Positions 35,456 through 43,794 of a DNA stretch of 64,000 bases are shown one piece after another; position 1 is the stretch's first letter, and each line of letters begins with the position of its first letter. A program made the position numbers and the translations under genes. The stretch is from NCBI RefSeq assembly GCF_019703855.1, contig NZ_AP024086.1, positions 1,446,501 to 1,510,500 of the forward strand, written 5' to 3'. The DNA comes from Desulfomarina profundi. Its GTDB lineage: Bacteria; Desulfobacterota; Desulfobulbia; Desulfobulbales; Desulfocapsaceae. The notes below the pieces were generated by a model. The model saw nothing but the letters and a program-made list of their open reading frames with translations. It was not told where the DNA came from and did no database searches.

Positions 35456-37303
35456 GGTATAGAGGGAATAAGCATATAATCCCTTTGGATCTCTCACCTT
35501 CAGCAGATCTTTCATTCCATTTGATACATTATTTTCCAGGAAATATATAAATGGTTGAACTATTTTGAGCTTTTCGGTTAAAAATGTGCCTTCAATCCCA
35601 TCTGTTAAATATCGGATAAATTGCTCCCGAACAGAAATTGGCTTTTGAAGGAATTGCCTGTGATAGTCTTTCAGTTTTGCCATACCAGCTGCAGCTTTGA
35701 CTGCATCATCCAAACTGCCGAGCCTGTCCACAAGGCCAAGTTTGACCGCTGTCGTACCATCGTATACCCTTCCTTGGGCAATTGACTGAACATGAGACTT
35801 CTCAAGTTTTCGACCAGTGGATACAATATTGATAAATTGTTCATATCCCCTGGAAATTGTCTGATGAATTGCCGATTTCAGCGGTTCGGAGAGGGGACGG
35901 GCCAGGTTAAGACCTGATGCAAGGGGTGTGGTTCCTATTCCATCACTGTGGATACCATAGGTTGAAAGTGTTTTTTCAAATGTCGGTATTGCACCGAAAA
36001 TACCTATAGATCCGGTTATTGTTGCCGGTGATGCCCAGATTTCATCGGCATCTGCAGCTATCCAGTAGCCCCCTGAAGCGGCAACGGCTCCCATGGACAC
36101 AACCAGAGGTTTGCCGGTTTTTTTAAATTCAAGAAGCTCCTGTCGTATAATTTCCGAGGCAAACGCTGAACCACCACCTGAATTAATACGAAGGACAAGA
36201 GCCTTTATGGAAGCATCTTTTTTGGCCTTGTGAATCATTTCACTCAAGGAATCTCCACCAATAATCCCTGCTGGTTGTTTTCCCGGTACAATGTTTCCCT
36301 CTGCGACCAACACCGCAATTTTTCCTTGACTGTAAGCCGATTTCAACCTGTTTCGCAGCAGTTTCAGGTAATTTCCGGAAGAGATATGGTTGTTTTTCAG
36401 GGAGTCCTGACTTCTTCCTGTTACTTTTGTGAGATAGGCAGAACTCTGTTCACGGGTGAGCAATTTATCGACCAGGCCAAGCTTGAGAGCCAGTTTTGCA
36501 CTGTCACCTCCCGTTGATTTAAGTTGTGCTGCCAGGTCGGATGTATATTTCCTGATAGCTGACGGTTTCAGGGGGCGCAGCTTTTTTATATCGTCAGTAT
36601 AGAGATTCCAGAGCGCCGTCAACCATTCCCTGGTCTGTTTCCTGTCTTCCGGTGACATGCTGTCCCGGGTCATTGGTTCAAGGGCGGATTTAAAGGTCCC
36701 TACTTTGAAAATATTGTAGTTAACCATCAATGTATCCAGAGCCTGTTTGAAATAGAGGTGATAAACACCAAAACCGTGGAGAAAAACCGTTCCCATCGGA
36801 TTAAGAATAACAGTGTCAGCGTATGCGGCCAGGTAGTACTGAATCTGTGTATAATTATCCTGGGCAGCTATTATTCTTTTCCCTGCAGCTCTGAATTGTT
36901 TCAGTGCTCTGCCGATTTCACGCAGTTGGTTCAGTCCTGCACGGTTAAGGTGCCTGAGATCAAGACGCAAAACAGTAATGTCTTTGTCCGCAGTGGCCCC
37001 ATCAATTATATCAAGTATATCCTGAAGGAGTGTTTCTGCCTCGAACTCAGAAGCAGGATCGGTTGGCAGATACATTTTTTCAATGGCGGAGGTGAATCTT
37101 TTTTCCTCTACAACATTACCGGAGATTGTCAGATCAAGGGTTGTATTGGGAGAAAGATGAATACCTTTTCGGGGCATCAGAGAAAAAACAACCAGAATGA
37201 TCACCAGGATAAAAAGGAGATTAAAGACAAGATTACGTAAGGTTGTGAATACCTTGCCTGTATATTTAAAAATGGTCAGAATCGATAGAATGAGATCTTT
37301 CAT
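35444..37303 (-). CDS. sppA: signal peptide peptidase SppA, 67K type
   Basis: 619 residues. An N-terminal membrane segment (LVFNLLFILVIILVVFSL) anchors the protein. The N-terminal S49 domain ends near the YLTKVTG region, and the C-terminal S49 domain carries the catalytic serine in VAASGGYWIAADADEI with LRINSGGGSAFASEII and GSIGIFGAIPTFE. The duplicated arrangement is the long E. coli SppA form. It degrades cleaved signal peptides in the inner membrane and may handle other membrane peptides. It is convergent with the PilZ gene across a terminator. Confidence 0.92.
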   Translation of the reverse strand: MKDLILSILTIFKYTGKVFTTLRNLVFNLLFILVIILVVFSLMPRKGIHLSPNTTLDLTISGNVVEEKRFTSAIEKMYLPTDPASEFEAETLLQDILDIIDGATADKDITVLRLDLRHLNRAGLNQLREIGRALKQFRAAGKRIIAAQDNYTQIQYYLAAYADTVILNPMGTVFLHGFGVYHLYFKQALDTLMVNYNIFKVGTFKSALEPMTRDSMSPEDRKQTREWLTALWNLYTDDIKKLRPLKPSAIRKYTSDLAAQLKSTGGDSAKLALKLGLVDKLLTREQSSAYLTKVTGRSQDSLKNNHISSGNYLKLLRNRLKSAYSQGKIAVLVAEGNIVPGKQPAGIIGGDSLSEMIHKAKKDASIKALVLRINSGGGSAFASEIIRQELLEFKKTGKPLVVSMGAVAASGGYWIAADADEIWASPATITGSIGIFGAIPTFEKTLSTYGIHSDGIGTTPLASGLNLARPLSEPLKSAIHQTISRGYEQFINIVSTGRKLEKSHVQSIAQGRVYDGTTAVKLGLVDRLGSLDDAVKAAAGMAKLKDYHRQFLQKPISVREQFIRYLTDGIEGTFLTEKLKIVQPFIYFLENNVSNGMKDLLKVRDPKGLYAYSLYTLAL

Positions 37304-37432
37304 TAATGAAAATACCCGGTAAAGAAAGTGGTCCTGGATAAAACCGTCACGGATTCATACCAACTATAACCGCATCGAATTCTTATTCAACCTAAATCCT
37401 GTACTTAGGTTCAACCTCAATCTGGGCAGCCG

Positions 37433-38512
37433 TCAGGGAAATGGTAACAGAAGTTGATGTGGCCTGTTACCCTTATTCAGGGTGAGATTTGAAATGGATA
37501 TACCCAGTAATCGAACGTCACGCGTTCCAGCTTCCGTCATTCGCAGTAGCTCCGGAAGACAGTGAAGGATATCACTTTTGCTGAAAATTGGGTTTTTAAG
37601 CGTTCGTGAACGGGTGATTGTTGTAAAATCAGAATATCGTATTTTCAAGGTAACCGTGTATCCTCCTGTCTGTAATTTCAACAGGGATCGTTCTATTTTT
37701 TCTGCTATTGCAGAGAGAATATCCAGCACCCTCTCAATTTCTCTGATATCCTGGCGGAGGGTGGTTTCACTGCCCACCGATTTCCTGATCCTGTTCGGCT
37801 GAACAGGTCGATTGTCGATTCCACGCACAATATCACTGAGAAAGGAGCCGGTCTTGCCAAAATGGATTATCAATTTTTCCCTGTCCCACGAACGCAGATC
37901 AGAACCATTTTTAATACCGAGATCAGTCATTTTTTTCTCAGTTACCTTTCCAACTCCAAAAAATTTCCCGATGGGAAGGGAAGAAAGGAAATCCATGGCA
38001 TGTTCCGGTGGAATTGTCGTGATTCCATTGGGCTTATGAACATCGGAGGCCACTTTTGCCAGAAATTTATTGTAGGATACTCCTGCTGATGCTGTCAGGC
38101 CTGTTTCACGAAAAATCTGTCTGCGTATTTGTTCGGCCACCAGGGTAGCCGACGGATTATTGGTGTTATTTACGGTTACATCAAGAAATGCCTCATCGAG
38201 AGAAAGGGGTTCAACCAGATCTGTGTATTGCCTGAATATCTTCATGATTTTCAGAGAAACTTCCTTGTACCTGTGTATACGTGGACGAACGAAGACAGCC
38301 TGGGAACAGAGTCTGGCAGCCATTGAGCATGGCATGGCAGAATGGATACCAAAAACACGTGCTTCATAGGAACAGGCGGCCACAACACCCCGGCTTTTGG
38401 GGCGTCCACCGACAATAAGAGGTTTGCCCCTGTACCGGGGGTTATCTTTTTGCTCCACAGAGGCATAAAATGCATCCATATCTATATGAATTATTTTTCT
38501 TTTGGTATACAT
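37433..38512 (-). CDS. dinB: DNA polymerase IV
   Basis: 359 residues. Y-family motifs are HIDMDAFYASVEQ, SYEARVFGIHSAMP, SLDEAFLDVT (the catalytic Asp-Glu pair) and ASGVSYNKFLAKVASDVHKPNG. The protein ends in HQLLLPFP, a good match to the beta-clamp-binding pentapeptide. It is an error-prone translesion polymerase usually induced by DNA damage; I see no clear LexA box in the 195 bp upstream. The gene is alone on its strand between sppA and the Crp/Fnr gene. Confidence 0.93.
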   Translation of the reverse strand: MYTKRKIIHIDMDAFYASVEQKDNPRYRGKPLIVGGRPKSRGVVAACSYEARVFGIHSAMPCSMAARLCSQAVFVRPRIHRYKEVSLKIMKIFRQYTDLVEPLSLDEAFLDVTVNNTNNPSATLVAEQIRRQIFRETGLTASAGVSYNKFLAKVASDVHKPNGITTIPPEHAMDFLSSLPIGKFFGVGKVTEKKMTDLGIKNGSDLRSWDREKLIIHFGKTGSFLSDIVRGIDNRPVQPNRIRKSVGSETTLRQDIREIERVLDILSAIAEKIERSLLKLQTGGYTVTLKIRYSDFTTITRSRTLKNPIFSKSDILHCLPELLRMTEAGTRDVRLLGISISNLTLNKGNRPHQLLLPFP

Positions 38513-38707
38513 TCAAGTAGAGTGGGCTGTAAATACATGATACCTCAATCCTGCAATTGGCAGTTTCGGAGTCTACGTCACCTGTTGGAGAATGGAAGTG
38601 CAGGATTCAGGTGGTAAATTATCGCAGATCTTTCAGCTTTTCATGGTCTTTTCTATCAGAACAGGGAAGCGATTACGAATTCAGATTTTTTATAACATAG
38701 CAGATTC

Positions 38708-39370
38708 ATGGATAAAAAAAAGATAATTAGTATGAGCCTTCTTTTTGAAGGGTTACCGGAAAATCATATCGAGGAACTGGCTGGCATTGCAATAGAAAAT
38801 GTTTACGGAAAAGGTGAGACGATTTTCTTCGAAGGGGATGAGGGGAACGGATTCTACATGGTGGGTGAGGGAAAGGTAAAGATATTCAAGATGTCACCTG
38901 CTGGTAAGGAACATATTCTTCATATTTTTGGCCCCGGCGAACCGTTTGGCGAAGTTCCGGTTTTTCACGGCTTGCCTTTTCCTGCGACTGCAGAACCGTT
39001 GGTGAAGACAAGGACACTGTTTTTCCCCAGAGACAGGTTCACCAGATTGGTGGAAGCAAATCCGGCAATTGTTCTCAAGATGCTTGCAGTTCTGTCCATG
39101 CGTTTGCGCCGTTTTGCCACCCAGATTGAAAATCTTTCTTTGAAGGAAGTTCCCGCACGTCTTGCCGGGTACCTGATTTATCTCCGGGATGAACAGGGTG
39201 GCTCAGATGAGGTAAGGCTGGAAATTTCCAAAGGACAGCTTGCCAGTCTGCTTGGAACCATTCCTGAAACGCTCTCCAGAATTTTTGCGAAGATGAGTGA
39301 AGAGGGATTGATCCGGGTGAAAGGGAAGGTTATCAGCCTGCTGGATCCGGAGGCACTCGCGGAGAAGTAG
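38708..39370 (+). CDS. Crp/Fnr-family transcriptional regulator
   Basis: 220 residues. The N-terminal cyclic-nucleotide-binding fold has FFEGDEGNGFYMVGEGKVKI and HIFGPGEPFGEVPVFHGLPFPATAEPL. The C-terminal winged helix has the recognition helix region GTIPETLSRIFAKMSEEGLI. No Fnr-type cysteine cluster and no clear cAMP-specific residues are visible, so the effector is unknown. It might sense redox, NO or an organic ligand. It is monocistronic; copy a of the R2 repeat follows its stop. Confidence 0.88.
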   Translation: MDKKKIISMSLLFEGLPENHIEELAGIAIENVYGKGETIFFEGDEGNGFYMVGEGKVKIFKMSPAGKEHILHIFGPGEPFGEVPVFHGLPFPATAEPLVKTRTLFFPRDRFTRLVEANPAIVLKMLAVLSMRLRRFATQIENLSLKEVPARLAGYLIYLRDEQGGSDEVRLEISKGQLASLLGTIPETLSRIFAKMSEEGLIRVKGKVISLLDPEALAEK

Positions 39371-39380
39371 ATAGTGCTTA

Positions 39381-39420
39381 CTCATAAATGGCTTTTTTGC
39401 CCGATTTATGCGTCGCTGAG
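39381..39420. repeat. dispersed repeat R2, copy a
   Basis: CTCATAAATGGCTTTTTTGC followed by CCGATTTATGCGTCGCTGAG. Two near matches occur at 54244-54283 and 56192-56231. It lies just after the Crp/Fnr stop, between two genes that converge. Confidence 0.65.
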
Positions 39421-39477
39421 AATAAAACCTGATGATCAGGCATTCGGGTATAAGACAGCAGGACGTCACGGAAGAGC

Positions 39478-40203
39478 TTATTGCCCGAACACATAACGAC
39501 AGTTTTTTACCAGGACAGTGGGAGGAATATGTGTTTTTTCGAAAATGTCATAACCCTCCTTAAGGTTGTGCCAGAATGAATCCCATTTTCCCCGGTGGAG
39601 CAGCATGTTTTTTTTTGTCATTCTAAAAGGAAATATATGAACTGCAAATGATCCCTGGCAGCCGGAAAGGGCTGCATTGGCAATGGTGTAAATCTCTTCC
39701 ATGCGGTAGTTGGCCATGGCAAAACAACCAATGGAATTGCATTTTCCATGTACCATGAGGGCAGAACCTGTTCTTTTGTGGCAACGATCGAACTGATTCG
39801 GGAATCCCAGATTGAAGGAAAGATGATGTTTTGACCAGGGATTCATCTGTTCAACTCCCACCCTGTAAAAACCTTCAGGTGCCTGGCGATCTCCTTCTTT
39901 CAGTTTTGGTCCAATATCTCCTGACATGTCACAAACAAGAAAACTCTTGTACAAAACATATGTTCGTTCTTTTTTTACCCAGAGTTCCAACTCTGGTGGT
40001 TCTTTGAAAATTCTGATAAAAATTGGAGAACCTGGAATAAGGTTCTTTTTTTTCATTTTGCTTCTTATATCAGGCAGATTATGTTGTAATATTTTTTCGG
40101 CGTGGGGATTCAATGGGGTAAGACAATTTACAGCCTGTGCAGGTATGGATGACAACATGAAAACAGCAATGGCTGTCATTAACCAGATTGCAGATCTGAA
40201 CAT
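39478..40203 (-). CDS. L,D-transpeptidase (YkuD/YafK-like)
   Basis: 241 residues from the ATG at 40203. That start gives a clean signal peptide (MFRSAIWLMTAIAVFMLSS, then IPAQA); in-frame upstream starts at TTG 40326 and others have no better ribosome site. The catalytic block VHGKCNSIGCFAM matches the HGxxxSxGC motif of the YkuD fold. It would act in the periplasm, cross-linking peptidoglycan or attaching proteins to it, or trimming such links as YafK-type proteins do. The gene is divergent from the GT2 glycosyltransferase at 40350. Confidence 0.82.
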   Translation of the reverse strand: MFRSAIWLMTAIAVFMLSSIPAQAVNCLTPLNPHAEKILQHNLPDIRSKMKKKNLIPGSPIFIRIFKEPPELELWVKKERTYVLYKSFLVCDMSGDIGPKLKEGDRQAPEGFYRVGVEQMNPWSKHHLSFNLGFPNQFDRCHKRTGSALMVHGKCNSIGCFAMANYRMEEIYTIANAALSGCQGSFAVHIFPFRMTKKNMLLHRGKWDSFWHNLKEGYDIFEKTHIPPTVLVKNCRYVFGQ

Positions 40204-40349
40204 GATGGACCGATTTGGAATTCCATATAAAATCTTGACTTGCCGGTGATATTTCATTAGTACCATAAAAATTTTTAAAAGATTTATTTCTGTTCTTTTT
40301 GGATATCCGGTAATTTCGGGAGTCAAGTGTTAAAAAAGAGAGGTTAAGG

Positions 40350-41282
40350 GTGCATAAAAAGCGTTCAGAACCGTTGGTTTCAGTCATAATTCCAGCATAT
40401 AATCACGAAAAGTTTATCGAAGCAGCCGTTGAGAGCGTACTTAATCAGACAATGGATGATTTGGAACTGGTCGTGATTGATGATGGATCAACCGATAATA
40501 CCGGTCATATTGTTCGTGGCTACAGTGATTCCAGGCTCAGCTATTATTACCAGGAAAACCAGGACGCCTACAATACCATCAATCGTGGCCTGGGCCTGGC
40601 AAAAGGAACATTTATAGCCATCCTCAACTCAGATGATGTATATACAGAAAATCGGCTGGAAAGGCTCGTTGAATATGCAAAAGAAAATCAGTCGCAGGTC
40701 GTTTTCACTGATGTAATTCCCATTTCTGACGAGGGTGTTGAATTTGCTGATCCCGCCTTCGGGTGGAATATCTGGCATAAAAAAAACCGAAAATTTTACT
40801 TTAAATGTGGAGATATTTATACAGCCTTTCTGAAAGGGAATTTCATGGTGACCACTTCAAATCTTTTCATGACCGTTGAAGCGGTAAAGAAGACCGGTAA
40901 TTTCTGCTCCTTACGTTATCTTCATGATTATGATTATATTTTCAGGCTGATGCTTTCATGCCCCGGGAAGGTCCATTATCTTGCTGATGAAAAACTTCTC
41001 TATTATCGAATTCATTCTGGAAATACTCTTGGAGAGGCTGCCGTTATCGGAAGAGAGCAGGATCAGGAACTTATTTCCAGATACATGCTGGAAAAAGTTC
41101 CTGATGATTTGAAGAAAATTGTTCGTTCAGGCAGTGAAAGACTGGTAGAACTGGAAAAAGAGCTCTGTGACGTTCGTACTTTACTCACAGATACAGAGCA
41201 CCCTGGAGTACAATCAGCCACTGGACAATTGCTGAAAAGTATTGCCCGTTGTGTCAGAAAAAGAGTGTTTCACCACTCCTGA
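40350..41282 (+). CDS. GT2-family glycosyltransferase
   Basis: 310 residues from GTG at 40350 (AGAGG about 13 bp before). VSVIIPAYNHEKFIEAAVESVLNQT and ELVVIDDGSTDNTGHI are the GT-A/GT2 nucleotide-binding motifs, and AILNSDDVYTENRL holds the metal-binding DD (DxD-type). KFYFK...GNFMVTTSNLFM and the HDYDYIFRL segment complete the catalytic domain. The protein transfers a single sugar to a glycan, lipid or protein acceptor. It is followed by a T-rich stretch and MITE copy B, then by the HAD-type glycan protein, so it may work with that protein. Confidence 0.88.
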   Translation: MHKKRSEPLVSVIIPAYNHEKFIEAAVESVLNQTMDDLELVVIDDGSTDNTGHIVRGYSDSRLSYYYQENQDAYNTINRGLGLAKGTFIAILNSDDVYTENRLERLVEYAKENQSQVVFTDVIPISDEGVEFADPAFGWNIWHKKNRKFYFKCGDIYTAFLKGNFMVTTSNLFMTVEAVKKTGNFCSLRYLHDYDYIFRLMLSCPGKVHYLADEKLLYYRIHSGNTLGEAAVIGREQDQELISRYMLEKVPDDLKKIVRSGSERLVELEKELCDVRTLLTDTEHPGVQSATGQLLKSIARCVRKRVFHHS

Positions 41283-41313
41283 AACTTTTTTTATTTTTTT
41301 ATTTTTTTATTTT

Positions 41314-41477
41314 TGATGGACTCGTAAAAAGTCGTTCAACGTTCTCAGATGGACTCTGGAAAAACTTCGATATACAAGGCGTGGCGGTGTCGTGTAAGCG
41401 CAGGCGTACATAGAGTACGTCGAGCATTACACGATCACCCCACAACGCAGTAGATCGGAGTTTTTACGAGTCCATCA
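41314..41477 (-). repeat. MITE-like 164-bp repeat, copy B (inverted relative to copy A)
   Basis: The reverse complement matches copy A at 19800-19963 at all but about four positions by hand alignment. Its terminal inverted repeats, TGATGGACTCGTAAAAA at both ends, are perfect here, whereas copy A has a degraded right end. It has no open frame. It sits between the GT2 gene and the HAD-type gene after a run of T-rich sequence (41285-41315). Confidence 0.85.
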
Positions 41478-41500
41478 TTTTTTAAATCAATGTCCACTTC

Positions 41501-43558
41501 ATGAAATTGCAGACATTCTATTCTTTAAAAACTCTTGTTAAAGAGGGCAGACGCAGGGCGGAGAAGAAAGATGTTATCACTTTTGATCTGTTCGACACCC
41601 TTCTTGTTCGCAGAATACATGATCCTGACCTGGTGAAACTGCCGGTTGCAAGATTCATTGCAACGCTTGCTCAATCACATGGGGTGGAAATCGGCTGGCA
41701 GCAGGTTCAGGCTGTTCGGGACCGGGTTGAACAGGAGCAGCGCGATGAGACGGGTACTCGTTTTGACGATCACGAGGCATGTTATCCCGTTTTTATGGAA
41801 AAAACCCTTCGGGAAATATTTTTGGAAAAATACTGGGATGGGCTGTTGCAGGAAGTTACCGGGTATGAGCTGAAAATGGAGAATTCCATGCTGGTTCCCA
41901 GAAAGGAGCTGGTCCAATGGCTTGATGAACTGAAGAAAAAAGAAAAACGGTTGTTCATTATTTCAGATATGTATTTGCCGGCATCCCATCTCAAGGTGCT
42001 GGTGGCTTACGCAGGACTTGATGGTTTGGTTGATGATGTTATCTCTTCCGCGGATACTTTCCTGGCCAAAGCTTCAGGCAGAGGTTTTGAGTTTGTTCAG
42101 AAAAAGTATTCTCTTGAGAAGGAAAAATGGCTCCATATCGGTGACAACGGTTTTTCCGATGGTCTTCGCGCCGAAGAATTTGGGATTGAGGCTTTTATTA
42201 TCAAAGATCCCGGGGAAAGCATGCGAAAATCCATTGTCAAGCGTTACGTGAACTACAGCGATGGTCGTCCTTTCTGGCGTGGCAGAGCTCTACAGCAGCT
42301 GATGGCTCCTCTTGAAGGTGAAAACAGTCCCAGACCCGACCTCTATATTGAAGGATATAATTTTATAGGTCCCCTTATCGGTTCTTTTATCCAGGAATTA
42401 ATTAGAAAATGTCGTGAGAACAATATAACAAAAGTTTTTTTCCTGTCCAGGGAAGGACATACCTTTAAAAAATACTGGGAAGGGGCAGTACCTTTTCTCT
42501 GCCCGGATAATTCTCAGCCGGAGATAGAATACCTTTATGTCAGCAGAATAGCCCTTGCTGGAGCCTGCTGTGCCCACCAGGGATTGACCAAAACCAATGT
42601 GGATATAGCCTTTCTCCCGGCCGGAAACCGGGATTTTCATGACGTATGCCGTATCTTCAGCCTTGATGTTGAGCCGTTTCAGACGATTTTGCAGGAACAT
42701 GGTCTTGAAACCGAAACCTGCCTCAGTCATGTACATGATGGTTACGATCCGGAGAATCGTAAAAAACTTAATACAATGCTGGGGAACGTCACATTTCAGG
42801 AAGAGGTGAAAAGACAGACCCAGCCTTCAGGGAGAGCTCTTGAGATGTATCTTGAGGATATCGGGTATTTTGAGCACGATAATGTGGCCATTGTCGATAT
42901 TGGCTGGCTGGGTACTATCCCAAGATTTTTCAACGAGGCAATAGCCCATCGAAAAGACAGACCCTGCTGTTTCTCATATCTCTTTGGAGCAACCAGGGGG
43001 ATTCCCTATCCTCAGGATGATAAAAACCGTCTTGAAGGCGTCATGTACGACAGGGATCGTTTTGATCTTGCCGCCAGCACTCTATTTTATGCACGGGATC
43101 TTTTTGAAGAGGCCTGCAGGGCTCCGCATCCTACCCTGAACGGCTACAGGTTGAAAGAAGATGGCGGTTATGAACTGGAGTTCAGGAAAACTGACGACGC
43201 CATAGGAAGAGCGGAACTGGAACAGGATCAGTATTTTGCTCCCCTGCAACAGGGTATTATCGATTCAGCCAACAGGTTTGGCGCAGCCTCCGCTCTTCTG
43301 GGTTACGACCTCCAGGATTTTAAACCGTGGCTTAACTACCTGTTTGTGTCAAAACTTGCCTTCCCGAAATCGAGGGAAATTATAAATATCAGACACCGGA
43401 ATCACCTGGATGACTTCCATGGCAGCAAAAAGCCCAGAAAAGATTTTGGACAGGGAATACGTTCCCTCTGGGAGTATTCCTACCTGCAGCTCAGGCTGAA
43501 TCCTTTGCTTCGATTACAGTTGTTTTTCAGGCATTTACGGGAGCGTATTAACGAATGA
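41501..43558 (+). CDS. HAD-superfamily glycan-cluster protein (two-domain, COG5610-like)
   Basis: 685 residues. The N-terminal about 240 residues are a HAD phosphatase-like domain: VITFDLFDTLLVRR (motif I, Asp29 and Asp32), IISDMYLPASHL (motif II) and HIGDNGFSDGLRAEEFG (motif IV). The C-terminal 430 residues (VFFLSREGHTFKKY, VAIVDIGWLGTIPRFF, YLFGATRG) are shared with large uncharacterised proteins of polysaccharide clusters. The domain combination suggests a sugar-phosphate or lipid-phosphate handling step, but no reaction is known to me. The start ATG follows MITE copy B by 23 bp, and the stop overlaps a small downstream gene. Confidence 0.78.
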   Translation: MKLQTFYSLKTLVKEGRRRAEKKDVITFDLFDTLLVRRIHDPDLVKLPVARFIATLAQSHGVEIGWQQVQAVRDRVEQEQRDETGTRFDDHEACYPVFMEKTLREIFLEKYWDGLLQEVTGYELKMENSMLVPRKELVQWLDELKKKEKRLFIISDMYLPASHLKVLVAYAGLDGLVDDVISSADTFLAKASGRGFEFVQKKYSLEKEKWLHIGDNGFSDGLRAEEFGIEAFIIKDPGESMRKSIVKRYVNYSDGRPFWRGRALQQLMAPLEGENSPRPDLYIEGYNFIGPLIGSFIQELIRKCRENNITKVFFLSREGHTFKKYWEGAVPFLCPDNSQPEIEYLYVSRIALAGACCAHQGLTKTNVDIAFLPAGNRDFHDVCRIFSLDVEPFQTILQEHGLETETCLSHVHDGYDPENRKKLNTMLGNVTFQEEVKRQTQPSGRALEMYLEDIGYFEHDNVAIVDIGWLGTIPRFFNEAIAHRKDRPCCFSYLFGATRGIPYPQDDKNRLEGVMYDRDRFDLAASTLFYARDLFEEACRAPHPTLNGYRLKEDGGYELEFRKTDDAIGRAELEQDQYFAPLQQGIIDSANRFGAASALLGYDLQDFKPWLNYLFVSKLAFPKSREIINIRHRNHLDDFHGSKKPRKDFGQGIRSLWEYSYLQLRLNPLLRLQLFFRHLRERINE

Positions 43559-43791
43559 AAACTGTATTCACAAAACGATACGACCTGCGGGGCAATGAAC
43601 TTGCACGTCTTGGCAAAACAGCTCTTCTTTCAAAATGGATTCCTTTGGGTAATTTTCGGGGTGGTCCCGGGGCACGGTGTCTGTTAACCCTTGCAGTGTT
43701 GCACTATTGCGGCGGAATTCTTTACTGGTTCCTGGGGAAATATGGGGACAGGCTGGGACTGCTGAGAAAAATAAAAAACAGGTTTATGTAA
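43555..43791 (+). CDS. hypothetical small protein
   Basis: 78 residues. It starts at an ATG overlapping the HAD-gene stop by 4 bp (ATGA), which argues that it is real and co-translated. A basic N-terminal half is followed by one short hydrophobic stretch (CLLTLAVLHYCGGILYWFL) that could be a membrane segment. I do not recognise a family. It might be a membrane partner of the HAD protein or a gene remnant. The DUF342 gene converges from the other side, with 3 bp between the stops. Confidence 0.5.
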   Translation: MKTVFTKRYDLRGNELARLGKTALLSKWIPLGNFRGGPGARCLLTLAVLHYCGGILYWFLGKYGDRLGLLRKIKNRFM

Positions 43792-43794
43792 TTT

